This document shows positions 1-11,935 of a stretch of DNA of 64,000 nucleotides, one piece after another. The translations under genes were made by a program, and so were the position numbers. The DNA comes from Prostheceraeus crozeri (lineage: Eukaryota > Platyhelminthes > Polycladida > Euryleptidae): the NCBI GenBank assembly GCA_907163375.1, contig CAJQUW010008950.1, positions 121,001 to 185,000 on the forward strand. The letters run 5' to 3'. Numbering within the stretch: the stretch's first letter is position 1; the number at the start of each line of letters is the position of its first letter. The notes under the pieces are model-generated. The model did no database searches and had not been told where the DNA came from. It saw only the letters and a list, made by a program, of their open reading frames with translations.

Positions 1-691
1 ACGAACTAGATCATTGACACTGCATTGAATATTCATAGCAGTAAATTTAGATCGTGAGGAGTCGAACGATGCGAATAACATTTCCATTTGCCGAATTTAT
101 GACGGAGAAACATTGAGTAAAAGACAAGTACTGTTCACTTGGCAGATGTTCAGGCTTCAATATGAAAACAGTAGCTTGTGTGTTCCCTAATACGATTGTC
201 CTCACGCAACGTGCGCGCTTGGCCAATCACGCGAGCAAAGGGAGACATCTCTCTCCACATCTCTCTACCATTGCATACAATGGCTGAGATAAAAGCGCGT
301 CACATCTAGAGTAACAGTGACGGGCGGATCCACCTCTGTGCGCTCCCTGCTTGATAACTGCTTCTAATGACAAATATTGATATGGCAAGAAAAAATTTGA
401 ACAACCAGCAATAGGACAAGAGACACACTTAATGACGAAACATATTTTGAACAAGTGAAATATCTGCTGATAATCAAATTTCTGTTCTTATAACCAAAGG
501 TTATAGCTTTTGATAAATTGATAATGTTAAAGTAAGATATTCAACATTAGTTACCTAATTGATCTTCCTGCTATCGAACGATCGTGATTTAGCACTGAGT
601 GAAAGTAGACAAATCTATGTTACTACCATTTTCACTTATCAAGTAGAATGAGACTTCTTTCTATTTATCTTCCGGAAATGTGATACTTTCC
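1..691. other. Unassigned AT-rich sequence
   Basis: No recognisable gene, repeat or RNA. The longest open frame (minus, 227-454) resembles nothing I know. Confidence 0.5.
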
Positions 692-699
692 TTTGTTGT

Positions 700-955
700 C
701 ATAGAAATATACTGTTTATCTGAAGTTCGCTAGAATGGAAATTGACTCAAGGTCGCGGCACATCCGGGGGAACTAAGTTGGGGCATGAAGAGCCAATTAA
801 AAGCTTCGATTTACTCATGTGACTGATTCTAACCCAATGATACAGACGTTGGCAGGTGCATCTAAGTGAAAATGCGTGTGATTTATGTGCCGTTATTGTG
901 CATTGCATGAAGCTTCATTTCCATTCTAGAGGTTCTATTGTTGTCAATTTCTATG
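700..955 (+). mobile_element. Family A MITE, copy 1 (hAT-like, 8-bp TSD)
   Basis: A 256-bp non-autonomous element. The ends form a short TIR, CATAGAAAT...ATTTCTATG, and an exact 8-bp direct repeat, TTTGTTGT, flanks it at 692-699 and 956-963. The interior carries the family signature GACTCAAGGTCGCGGCACAT and a conserved GATTCTAACCCAATGA segment. An 8-bp duplication is typical of hAT transposons, so mobilisation by a hAT transposase is inferred. There is no coding capacity. The exact duplication suggests a fairly young or little-decayed insertion. Three other copies lie at 14057, 28866 and 52305. Confidence 0.88.
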
Positions 956-3900
956 TTTGTTGTCTTGTACTTATTTGCACTTTTACATTGGTATTGGACT
1001 TGTCGTTGGCAAGTGATTTATTAGTGACTTGATACTTAGTGAGCCGCTGTTCACATATAAAAGTCAGCGTACGAATAAATTTGTGATTCTGGCGCACTTC
1101 GTTGTTTTGATTACATTTGCCGAACGGATGCCGTCCTTGCAGATAACTGTTAATGATATCTCTATATTATCCGACTAGACAATCATGTTTTACTAATCGT
1201 TAATCATGTTGCAAAACGGCCTTCATTTGTATTCATAATTTGAAATGGGAAAATCAAGTAATGATGCTGTGCTGACATTTTTGATTGTGTTATAATTAGA
1301 ATGTGAAATCTTATAAAAAATCTATAAGAATTAAAAATTTTGTTGATACTGAGATCATCATCATTTCATACTTGCTAAAAATAACTTGCTAACTCACACG
1401 TTGAACGAGTATTATCGCACATACGAAGAAGGTTGAATGGCACTTAAAAGATCAAAAATCATCGTTTGGCTACAAGCAAGCATCGTTAATTTTATAATCA
1501 AATTAAAACACGACACGGTAAAAAATTCGAAGATGTCAGGAAACGGAAGATACCAAAGTTAAACAACTACCATAGTGGAAAATGATGTAAATAATTTGGT
1601 AACTTTAAGTCAAGAGAGAATGAATATAAATTGATGATAATAACATAGAGCAACTTACCCCAGTAGAGAGTAGGAAACGAAATACATATAAAGGCTAGCC
1701 GACCCAACTTTTGAATGGAAGAGAAATAAATTAAAACTTATAATCAATTTTATCCTACAATTAAAACAACAAAATGAGAGCTCGGCATGAGATATGACGA
1801 GAAACTGACCATAAATTATAAATGGTGAAAATCAAGAAACATAAGAAAACAAAATAAGATCGCTATGTACGGAGTCATCAGGGACGAACCATGTCGCTGC
1901 ATGAAGCAAGGTTTCGACCCTTAACCTCCAACCTACACATGGCAGGGCCAGGCCGACCATATCGAATGAACGATAAGAAAAGCCTCTCCAAACCAAAGGA
2001 AACATAGCTAAAACTTAACCGAAAATAAATTTTGAATATAAGAGAACAAAAAAGGAAACATAAGAACCTGGTAAATAGTTGTTAGTCTAACATATATATG
2101 ATGGAAGGTATTTGGCGAGGTGAAAAACAGCCAAACTTATAAAAGAGGAACCTATTCCTGGAGGACTTTATGCAAGAATTAAGTAGCGGATTAACTTTGT
2201 AACCCCTTTCCTTGAAGATATTGAAAATGCCCTTACCTCTTGATATGACGGCGGAAGCATCAGATGAAATCCTGGCGAACCTGATGAGTTGGGCAGGCTA
2301 TAAGCTAGCATTGTTAACTTTCCTGATCTTTTCTGATACTTTGACAACGCTTTACCGAAGTCAGAAATCTGAGATTAGAATTCATAAAGATGTCAACTGA
2401 ACCCCCCTCAGGTCTCTGTGAGCAAAAGCAGTTTATCAGAAGAATAATGACAGCAACAGACGCTATTATCTGAAAATATCGAAATAACAGATAATCTTGA
2501 ATTCGGCTAGAGAGGCGGAAATCAAATCATTCTCACCTCTTCAGACACTCTGACTTCTATGCAAATTGATATTTCTCTGCAAAATTCTTGACAGGAAGAA
2601 TTTGTTTCCATCATGATAACATGTATTGCATTCAATACTCCTCATATGACGGAAAATTCGCATTTCCTTCTCTCAGAACGATTCATAGATCCAACTTCTT
2701 CACAGAATTAATCGTCTCCAATTGAAATTCTCAAGATGAAGAGATCAATCAGATCAGATTCCGTCAAGAATTCTATCACTTCATACGCCATTTAGTCTAG
2801 TTATCGCCGATGAGAATTTTAACATGAGCTAAATCAAGGTGACTATGAAACTTTGACATTTTCAAATTAATTGTAAAGATTTGTAAAGAACCTGAAAAGT
2901 TCTTTCCTAATTTGCAAAGATCACTTGAAAGATGAAAAGGCATTCATGTTATGAGTTAGAATTAAGAAAACTTCTTGATCAAAAGTCCTCTTCTTCAACA
3001 GACTTCTTTTATGAGTGTCAATGGTGCCAACTCCTAAACTTTGTTTGGAAATCGTGAGAATAAAAGAAACAACTTTTATCGATTCAATCTTTTACTTATC
3101 TGTCACTGTACTCCAGCAATGCACTTTGAAATAAGCAAGCGCCGATAATTTGAAAAACTTGTCGAATTTCTCACACTTCCTTCTCGTTTAAAGCTGCTGA
3201 ATTGGATTGTTTAAGCTCGTAAAGCTGACTAATTGATGCGCCGAATTATGGCTAGCTCACATAGAGAGGATAAACTTTGATATTGCCTTTGACCATTCAA
3301 GAAAAGGAAATGAAAGGATATCAGCATGACGTCACCAAGCTGCTTCACAGTGATTGGGCACAGGTTTCATGGAGCACAGGTCTATAAAGAAGTGGCCACT
3401 GTTAGAGACAGGCGGTTATTGGAATTTCGGCGATAGTTGTCTCTAGCTCTAATATCTTTCAATATATCGACAGTGTCTAAGTTCATATGAATTGTACTTC
3501 CCTAACTTTTGTAGAGTGATACATGTGACATCCTTAAAATGAAACTTCGAGTGATCAAAACACAGAATGGCAGTATCAGAAGAATAAAGACCAAAAGAGG
3601 CTTGATCGACAAAAGCCAATTAATTAAAACAGCGCATTATTTGAAAACTCTTTTCCCTATTCGGATCCTTGGTGACTATTTACTTCAAGATAGAAGACGA
3701 TAACTCAGCATTCATGACGTCAAACCGCGAGATATTTATGTATCCTGGCCTTTAGACTGATAATCACAAGGACTGCAGAGTGCCACTTTACCTGGGCATG
3801 GACAGGGAGTGTAGAATAGAAACATGTCCTGAGACTTGAACAATTTAAGCATACCGGACTCTGCACGGTCCCGCGCGTCTCTGTGTGAACACTCCCATAG

Positions 3901-4267
3901 GTTTATTGAGGTTCTGAGCGGAAATTCTGGACGCGTGATGACGCGCCACGCCGCGTCTGATGTAAATGAACATCTACTTCTCAAGGCACTTTTACACACC
4001 AGCACACAGAATTTCTTTGAATCTCGAAGACGTCTTGGAGTCAGGTGATGCAGTGAATGGTCACTGCCTTCAGTCAATGACGAAAAAAATTGAAGCTTAC
4101 AATAACACGTCGAGACATGAAAGAACCAGACAAGCAATCAGAGTAACCACATCTCGAAGAGCTATAGTGTTTGCAGCACATGTACTGACCAAAACGGGTG
4201 CGCAATATTCCAGAATACTACGGATGCAGTTGTTATAGACCTGTATCAATATGTCATAAGAAAGAAT
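956..4267. other. Unassigned AT-rich sequence
   Basis: Apart from the TSD bases at its start I recognise nothing here. Open frames (2212-2400 plus; 3736-4137 minus overlapping 3836-4238 plus) are short, overlap each other on opposite strands and show no family motif. Confidence 0.45.
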
Positions 4268-4420
4268 AGTTATTTACGCAACAAGTGCAAAGTATCCATC
4301 TTTATTGCATTTTTCGAGATCAACATGTCTATACACGAACCCGAAGGGCGCGGGCAAAGTTTGTTGATCGACAACAATGCAATTAAGATGGATATCTTCC
4401 CACGAGTTGTGTAAGTAACT
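4268..4420. repeat. 153-bp hairpin element with long imperfect TIRs
   Basis: The two halves are inverted copies. The left end AGTTATTTACGCAAC pairs with the right end GTTGTGTAAGTAACT, and the arms continue inward (AGTATCCATCTTTATTGCA against TGCAATTAAGATGGATATCT) to a GC-rich loop around 4335-4360. Stem arms are about 60 nt. This is the form of a foldback MITE. No clear target duplication was seen, so the superfamily is open. Confidence 0.65.
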
Positions 4421-4553
4421 TTATATAATGCATGATATTGTGCAGCTTTCTATGTCCACAGGTTAGCAAGTTCCACGAAGTAGGTAATTATTTTCCTGAT
4501 TGGAAATTATTAACCTGGTGCAGACGTCTATGGACAGAGTCATGCATTGTAAC

Positions 4554-5159
4554 CACAGAATTAAATATTTTGTTTATCTGCTTCGGTTTGCTAGAAGTGT
4601 GATTAATACGAAATTGACGGCACATCGAGGAACCTATTAGGTGGGCAAAAAGGAAATCCGAATACCTTACAGAGATAGGAAAAAAGTCGTGCGTCGCTTG
4701 CGGATTAATGTGAATTCCAGCAAAGTGATTTGATTGCCAAAATTCCTTCAGATTCGAAGACTTCAGATCATTGCCCACACGTTTTCTCCATAATGTTGGC
4801 CCGTCCGATCATTATTAAAAAAAGTAGCAGGCGTGCGAAAATTAGTTCACTTGATGATTTCACATCCTCTCCTCGGCATTTCTCACTGTATAGTGCACAC
4901 ATTGAATCGAAGCCAGGCATCGATGTGTGTTTTGTTGTGCGTGAAGTGATGTCACAGCACGCACGCCTCTCTCACTGGCCCCGGTGTCTTTTACTGACAG
5001 CTTATTGTTCGCCATTTCCAATAGCAAGCGATACACGAATTATCCATTCGAGAAGGAGCAAGTTGTCTACCTCTGTGATGTGACATCTCGATATTAAGGT
5101 TACATATAACCATTCCTTTCCACGAAACCGAAGCGCGCGCAGATGAATCTAATTCTGTG
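4554..5159 (+). mobile_element. Family D hAT-like element, copy 1
   Basis: A 606-bp non-autonomous element starting CACAGAATTA and ending TAATTCTGTG (10-bp TIR), flanked by ATTGTAAC (4546-4553) and ATTATAAC (5160-5167), a 7-of-8 target duplication. The first ~300 bp align with family B (TTGCTAGAAGTG, GTGGGCAAAAAGGAA, GTCGTGCGTCGCTTGCGGAT, ATCATTATTAAAAAAAGTAG). The second half (from about 4850, CATCCTCTCCTCGGCAT onward) is not in B. Open frames on both strands here reflect the repeat, not a gene. Copy 2 is at 12923-13529 and a 3' fragment at 63137-63306. Confidence 0.87.
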
Positions 5160-5167
5160 ATTATAAC

Positions 5168-6855
5168 AGATAATGCATAGATTTCTTCAGTCACTATTTG
5201 TAATAATACTCTCGAACCTTCGGCTCTCGATAATTAGAGCAAATAATGACCTCAAATCAATGCATTATCTATTACATTTCATAGGATCCGCAGAATCTAT
5301 GACCATCCAAATTTTATAGTTGTCAAAAATCTACCTCTACTTGTCATGGAATTGTAGATATCGGCGGTATTTCTTGAGATTTCCATGTAGAATTCACCGT
5401 TTTAGAGAATGAAGAACTTTCTATGTGCTGATGTATCTCAACGACGGAGAGCAATAAAGACGGTTTATTGCACTCTCTGAAGGTTATGCACTCTCTGAAG
5501 GCTATGCACTCTTTGGGAAGCATGAACTTCATTATGGAAGCAATAATAATAGAGATTATTGCACTGTGAGATATAAATGGTTTCAACTGCCGAAGTACAT
5601 AAAGTCTTGAGGAGGCTTTCTTTGTGACATGAAAACATGTGAACTGTAACTTGACTTGGAATCAGAAATCAAGTTACCTAGCAGTTTAATAGAGCTCTAG
5701 AATAGAATATTGGGAATCAATATAGACGGAGTCGAAAACACGAAGACATTTGTTGACTTTTCTCAACTTTAATTGAAATAAATTGTCATATCAAAGCTGA
5801 ACTGAAGAAAGGAAAATCCGTTTGACATTGCAAGTTCACATCACAAAATGTTGAACGAAAGCTGCACGGTCTAGATGTAAACATGCTCAACAGCATGTTC
5901 ACTTTAACAAGGCTGCAGCAGCGCGACACCGGCTATAGATTCGACTGCGGTGCCGCCAAAAACATACCTTGTTCGTAAGTACAAGTATGTTTACTTATGC
6001 GCTGCGCTCATGGTTGAACATTAACGTGCGCAATTATAATAAGTTATACTGGTAAGTCACTTATTGATTTTTCTGTATTCTGAACGTTTGATAGAAATCT
6101 TGAAAAAAGTAGATATCATAGACACAATTAACTCCTGGCAAAGTAATTCAAATGTCCATGTACCGGAAGTAAATGACAACTCCAAAATTGTACATGGCTA
6201 ACTCAGTACAGGCTAAAGAATCCTCTAATCCATTTCCTGTCATTTGGAAGAGAGGAAGAAAGAAAACATCGAGTGTCCTGCAGCGAGGTCTTCATTATTA
6301 CACTATGATAACACACGAACTGCATACCAAACATAAGGTGCAACTGATTACAATGCTTATATGCAAAGGAGGCAACATGAATAGTGGGTTTAGGTGGTTA
6401 AGGGCACAGAAGTGCATCTTGACAAGTACAATGTACAATGATAAATTTTATTATCAATAATTACCGCATGTACAAAGATATATTTTTTCGAGGTGCTTCT
6501 TACATTTAACAAAACTGTCGTTAGCCGGATGAATTTTTTTCAATAGACTAACTTTCAGATAGCAGCCGCAGTCAAGATTGACTGCTTAGCGGCCGTGGTT
6601 TCTATTCAAAGAAATGGAATAGAATAGAGTAAAATAAGCGCAAATTTTTGTAAATAAAAATCAGGACATAAATACATGTACAAGACAAAACTCAGGAAAT
6701 ATTATCAATTGAATATAAAGTACTGCGGCAAAGCAACGGATCAGATACACAAACGATTATAAATATTTGAACAATGTAGAAAAATGAACAAGAGCGCCAA
6801 ATAAGTTATCAACAATGCACGGTACGTTATTAACAAGTCTTTAGTAGCTAACAAG
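5168..6855. other. Unassigned sequence with a small 18-bp tandem repeat
   Basis: The only structure is about three copies of an ~18-bp unit (core TGCACTCTCTGAAGG) at 5464-5518. An open frame at 6173-6460 (plus, 95 codons) has no recognisable motif. Confidence 0.5.
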
Positions 6856-7015
6856 TTACTACTTCCCCACTGAGGGCTTGGAGGTACTGAAATATTAGAG
6901 TTTTCTGGAGAGTTGTGATACTTTTAGCCCGGGTATCCTTCCTGCCCAATTCAGGGCTCGACCTCAAGACCTGAAGATCGACAGATGAAGCACTTGACTA
7001 GTGTGCCACGGAGAC
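6856..7015 (-). mobile_element. tRNA-derived SINE, family S, copy 1
   Basis: Minus-strand copy of a ~180-bp repeat found seven times in the window. Read on the minus strand it starts near GTCTCCGTGGCACAC (A-box-like), carries the B-box-like GAGGTCGAGCCC, and ends in the family tail that contains a GGGGAAGTAGT segment. It lacks the GTCAGCACCGTCC block seen in better copies, so this copy is decayed. RNA polymerase III boxes and LINE-driven spread are inferred from the tRNA-like head. Confidence 0.75.
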
Positions 7016-8439
7016 TACCAATGAATAGAAATCCTAATCATAAAGAATATAATTCGCAAGTAATGTCGAAGAGTCGTCACATGTACTTATGCTTGGATTA
7101 AGCATTTCCTATTTATACCATTAACACACAAGCATTGACACAATTATTTTTGAAACTCAAAATTTCACTTCAAAAATATTTTTCAAACGTAATTTTCCGG
7201 CGCTCTGCATAGCACGATGTTTGGAGTGGAACAATTGGAATCGACTTGATCATTTTTATATTTTGGCTACAATTTTCTGCCATAAAGAGTTGAGATCTAT
7301 GCCTTATCGGTTGCTGTATTTGTTGCATTATCTGTGATATTTTATTGTTTATTGCAACCATTATATCTAATTTTTCTATCAATCGTTTATATTCAATCCC
7401 TGACCCCTCTCTATATAATTGCTTGAACAGAGAAGGTTATCATATTCAGATTACTATCATCAAACTCCACATCAGATATTCAACACTAGCATAGCTTAAC
7501 TAACCAACAATGCATGAAGATGGGAATTTATTCATTCAATAACTGTTATTATGAAGGATCGAACACCGGAAGTTCTCCTAATGGGCACTGGTGGACGACG
7601 ATTTATCCATTTCGCGGTTATTGTTGCAAGGCTGGAATGATAAATGAATTCTCATGTCGCTCACTAGCATTGGGAAGATTGATGTTGAAATGTATCCAAA
7701 GTAAGCATTGCTATCATAATTATATTTTCTCCCAAAAGGAAACTGAATGCAACATAAAAAAGCTTTCGACATGATGAGTCTGAATCAAGAGTTGGATATT
7801 TGAATTTCCGATAAATTGCTCAAACTAACTTTTTGTTAAGTTGAGAGCGGCTGTGACATAAATTTAATTGGATATAAAGTTCAGTTAGAAATTTGCAAAC
7901 GTGAAGATTGCAAAACAATGAGCCGTACTTATCAGATAAATTTATCATTTCCTCAACCGTGCAACTAAAGGGAAAAGTGTTTTTAAAGTTGATGCAAATG
8001 TAACGAATTTATCTTATTGTTTGATGGAAAATAATGTAGCTTGAATTTGAATTGAGCAATTAATGCTAACGTTTCTACAATGAAAAAGTTGTAGCGTTAT
8101 TAATTATTCCAACAAGTTTTACAAAGACAACCATCTCATTGCGGAAGCAACGGGAGTATGTTGAATACAACTTCACTTCACGGTGATTACAATGCATTTG
8201 TGACAATTCTAATGTGAATTCTGAAAATACGACGCCTTCCTGTTAACAGTCCAAGCAGAAATTTCAAAAATAATGTGACAAGCAACTCTTTTCAGGATAA
8301 ATAATCAACTCAGCATTAGATAGCATGTTGTGTACTTCAACAGTGGATAGTTGACAATTCTCATATATGGCTCAAGTCCGTCATGTGATGGAGTTCTGCT
8401 TACAAGTGCGGCTACCTGAACCTCAGAATATCTTACATA
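7016..8439. other. Unassigned AT-rich sequence
   Basis: No gene or repeat recognised. Open frames at 7170-7382 (minus) and 7514-7774 (plus, with a shadow on the other strand) show no family motif. Confidence 0.45.
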
Positions 8440-8697
8440 TACAGGGTGCGAGAAAAGTCCTTGCGGATTTTTATCAACTTTATATTTTGCTATTCAATGA
8501 TCAAATATCATTTCTTCAGTGACCAATATGTGGCAATGCGTTTGTAGATAACTCTGCCACTCGACTATTATGCATGCCAAGTCTTCAGATTTAACACATA
8601 GTGAGCTTTATGCTATTCAATCAACAAAATTTAAATTGATTACTTTCCATACGTTTTGTAAACTCGGCATTTCATTGTGCTATTTTCGATGCTTTGA

Positions 8698-9000
8698 AAA
8701 GCTATGCCACTTGTTTTTCCTGAGCTCCATGGATTTCACATTTGAATCTAGCTACGAGATTTGATCTCATTTTAATCAAATCAACAAAGTTGTGCCTCAA
8801 ATAGCTATGCCACTCGTTTTTGCTGAGCTCCATAGATTTCAAATTTAAATCTAACTTCGAGGATCGATCATTAAATGACGGACTAAACCATGGATGATTA
8901 ACCTTAATAAATGTTATGCCTTGAAAAGCTATGCCACTTATTTTTGCTGACCAGCATAGATTTCACATTTGAATCTTACTACGAGATTTTTAATTTTAAT
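8698..9000 (+). repeat. Triplicated ~65-bp repeat in the mariner 5' leader
   Basis: Three direct copies begin near 8699, 8801 and 8929. Each contains AGCTATGCCACT, a T-rich run then GCTGA (TCCTGA in the first), a CATAGATTTCA-like block and AATCT-(AG)CTACGAG. Copies are separated by 40-65 bp. In some Tc1-like elements transposase binds repeats near the ends, so these could be binding sites; that is inference. Confidence 0.75.
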
Positions 9001-9067
9001 CAATACATTTTATACACTGTGTTTATAAACTCGATACACTGATGGATGTGAGTAATTTGATATTGTG

Positions 9068-10102
9068 ATGGAATTCTCGACAATAGAAAAAGTTTATTGC
9101 ACATCATAGGCCATTTCTTTCAACTGTGAAGAAAGTGCTCGTCAATTCAGAGAGAAATTTAACAAGGAACCCCCATCGTCGAGAACAATCTTGTATTGGA
9201 AGAACAAACTTCTTGAAACCGGCAGCCTGTCCCACGACCGACCCAGAAGTGGCAGACCCATAACAGCATCTGGAGATGAAAACAGGCAAAAGGTAATTGA
9301 AGCTGTCACTGAAAATCATTCAACTTCGACAAGAGCGATATCGAGGGATGTCGGGATCTCAGATTTCACTGTCTGAAAAGTTCTAAAAGCCGAGCATTAT
9401 CATCCATACAAGCCGCTATATTCTCAATTTCTTTGTGATGAGGACGAAGACCGCCGCTTACAATTTTGTGAAGAAATGAGGAGAAAATCGAGAGAAGATC
9501 CTGCTTTCCTCCGAAAGCTAACATTTTCGGACGAGTGTGTCATGTCGTTGACAGGCAACATCAACAAGCACAATGTGCACTTCTGGACTACGACGAACCC
9601 GAATATTAGAATGACCAACCCAGGCAAGACTCCTAGCCTCACCGTGTGGGCCTGTATAGGCTATTGCGGATTTCTTCTCTACGATATCAGTTCAGAAACC
9701 ATGAATGGAAAGAGATATTCTGATCTTCTGTTGAACCAAGTCGTTCCTTATTTCTCTCGTGGCACTGGAAGAACCCTTCTGTTCCAGCAAGACGGAGCGC
9801 CTCCCCATTACTCTTTTTCAGCGCGTCAAATTCTAGAGACTCATTTGTCCAATCGCTGGATCGGCAGGAGAGGACCTATTGAATGGCCAGCAAGATCGCC
9901 GGACTTGACACCCTGCGACTTTTGGTTCTGGAGTCACCTGCAGCAATTGGTTTATCCTCCAGGTTTTATTTACAGGAACATTCAGGACTTGCGGGAAGAG
10001 ATTGAGCGACAAATGAACAACATTGCTCTCTCTTACTACCGTGATTCGTTGAGGAATTTTCAGAAACGTTTTCTGAAGTGCATTGAGCATGACGGTGAAT
10101 AA
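9068..10102 (+). pseudogene. DD41D mariner-family transposase, two in-frame stops
   Basis: The transposase cuts the element out and inserts it at TA sites. From ATG 9068 a single frame runs 344 codons to the TAA at 10100-10102, the usual length for mariner transposases. It is interrupted by TAG at 9107-9109 and TGA at 9374-9376, with no frameshift. The N-terminal part has a helix-turn-helix look: SARQFREKF, then LYWKNKLLETGSL and the RPRSGRP linker. The DDE domain shows FSDE (first Asp near residue 155), QQDGAPPH (second, near 242) and SPDLTPCDFWFW (third, near 284). I count 41 residues between the second and third Asp, the DD41D spacing of rosa-like elements. The TGA stands where relatives have a residue before KVL. 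All three catalytic residues remain, so decay is recent or slight. Confidence 0.93.
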
Positions 10103-10273
10103 AAAGAATAAAAATGTCAATGAGTACATGGAATGTTCAGTTTTTATTTCTAGATGGGTTTGTTCAAAGAAAAATGAAAATAAAGTAAAACAATTCACCA
10201 TACAATAACCAAATATGAAGTTATCAAAAATCCGCAAAGACTTTTCTCGCACCCTGTACTTGATTGCATAAAT

Positions 10274-10942
10274 AGTCCGACAGCCAGAACGAGTTTCTGC
10301 AGGGAACGAGGCCGACAATGAGACTTTCACACAATGATGCACACCCAATACCTACAACGAATCAACGTGTCTGGCGAGTTCTACATCTTTCCTCCTCTAA
10401 CCAGATGAGATCAAAGAAAGACACATGCAAATCTAATGGGAAGCAGACAGAGGTTTTCGGTGAAAATGAGACTTTCTATATTTTCTCTTGTTTAGTGATA
10501 AATACCAAGTTAAGAGCCATAATTTTTGATATGGAATGTCTTCAGGTCATTTCTTATCATGTTAATGAACATTTATCCATAAAGCTACACACATTCAGAT
10601 TTGGTAAGCCTCCTACTGTCGGCAAACACCAACATGCTGGCCCGCAGTATCCACATCGAGCCACATGCTTGCATGCATCACCAATCAGATGCATGCTAAT
10701 ATCACATACACATGATAGGAAACGACCTGAAGACATTCCATGTCAAAAATTCAGGCTCTACACTCACGACATTTCAGTTGGATCTGCGTCCCATTGGATT
10801 AACGATTTTCTTTGATCCTGTCTGACAAGAAGGGGAACTCGGCAGACGCGCAGATTCGTGTCAGGCATAGAGTGTACCTCATTCTGCGCCAGTTTCATGT
10901 TCAGCCTCGTTCCCTACAGAAACTAGTCCTGCCTTTCGGACT
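10274..10942 (+). mobile_element. Family F long-TIR element, copy 1
   Basis: A 669-bp palindromic element only 16 bp downstream of the mariner. It starts AGTCCGACAGCCAGAACGAG and ends in the inverted counterpart (TTTCGGACT); the inverted arms are roughly 250-300 nt and include GACAAGAAG, GATCAAAGAAA and CTTCAGGTCATTTC-type blocks on both sides. The centre (about 10600-10700) is single copy. The 165-codon open frame at 10318-10815 is a by-product of the arms: the same peptide-like reading appears from both strands in copy 2 (61288-62013). No clean target duplication here. Orientation is arbitrary. Confidence 0.85.
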
Positions 10943-11699
10943 TAGAATGATGCCGCTAAACCTTTCAGCAGCTGCCATACTTCCATGCTTGATAGGGCAC
11001 TTGGTGATTTTGGGGAAATAAACGTAAATGAACGTTTGTCTTTGTCTCAATTACCCTAACAAGAAAATTCCTCTGAAAACTGTTAGAATCCGTGTCTGAT
11101 TTCACGGCGCGTAATAATGTATTCATTCATGTGATTGCGTTGGAATACCTTACTCACCCACGGATGAACTTCTTTGCCTTGCCAGTCTGCATAAGTGCAA
11201 TCATGTGACGCGGACGATTACCGCAAGTGTAGATGTGTTGTGTATTTATCGGCAATTTGTCTGCATCGTGGAAGAAATAGCAATCGAATTCCGGGTACAT
11301 TTTCGTCAGCAGCTTCACCCCAACATTGAACAACTTCGCACGATTGAAGAGACGCTTGTCGACCTTGAGAGGAAGAGATTAGAGATTAAGGGAGGGAGAT
11401 AAGAGAAAGTAAATTTACCTGAATAATTGAAAATATTTCCCCCTAGAAATATGAAATCCCTCTTCTCTTTAAAGTGCGTGAGCTGTGTCATTCCTTCATT
11501 TCAAAGGAATCTTATCGTAATTTTATTGAGTGGAATTTAAGATGGAATTTCGTTAGGAGATTTTTTGATCCAATACTCGGCTTTGAGCTACGAGTTAGAC
11601 AAAGTAGGAAGAGTTGAAGTTGCGATTCTTGTGAGGTGGAATTGCTCCACCAGCTGTCATAAAAAATCAATTATCTCTGTTACAATCAATCATTGAAGC
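10943..11699. other. Unassigned sequence
   Basis: Nothing recognised. An open frame at 11205-11402 (plus, 65 codons) is charged but has no family motif. Confidence 0.4.
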
Positions 11700-11935
11700 T
11701 ATTGGCGATTGGCAATCAATGAAATGAGATAAACGATAGATGAAATTGACACCCAAAATCTGTGCGGCTGGTGGGGATAGAGCCTACGATCCCAAGTTAT
11801 CAAGGCTTGTCGCCCTACCAACTGAGCCACGAAGCTTTGTGTGACCGATGTCAATTGGCAGGATCAAGCTATCATCATCACACATCATCTGTCATAGCAA
11901 CTATAATCAGTAAATAAATATTAATCTTTGCAATT
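11700..11935 (-). mobile_element. SINE-like repeat, family T, copy 1
   Basis: On the minus strand it has a GATTATAGTTGCTATGACA head, the block CTTGATCCTGCCAATTGACA, and then a tRNA-like core (about 11837 down to 11768) with GTGGCTCAGTTGGTAGGGCG as A box. The B-box region (GGCTCTATCCCC) has lost the TTCGA core. The order matches 59295-59500 on the plus strand. The tRNA-like core is internal rather than at the 5' end, which is unusual for a SINE. It is not an intact tRNA gene: acceptor and T stems do not pair well. Confidence 0.65.

Larger units (their letters stand above)
8442..10256 (+). mobile_element. Tc1/mariner DD41D (rosa-like) transposon, near full length
   Basis: An 1815-bp element bounded by TIRs. 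The left end CAGGGTGCGAGAAAAGTCCT and the reverse complement of the right end CAGGGTGCGAGAAAAGTCTT match over about 30 bp with one difference. TA dinucleotides flank it at 8440-8441 and 10257-10258, the target duplication of the Tc1/mariner superfamily. It carries one transposase frame (9068-10102), a ~600-bp 5' leader with a triplicated repeat, and an AATAAA just at the stop codon. Length, TIRs and coding layout are those of a whole element, so it could act in trans as a substrate even though its own transposase frame has two stops. Confidence 0.95.

Noticed and set aside
10318-10815. 165-codon frame as a gene
   Set aside because: It is the inverted-repeat body of family F; the same reading appears on both strands of copy 2.
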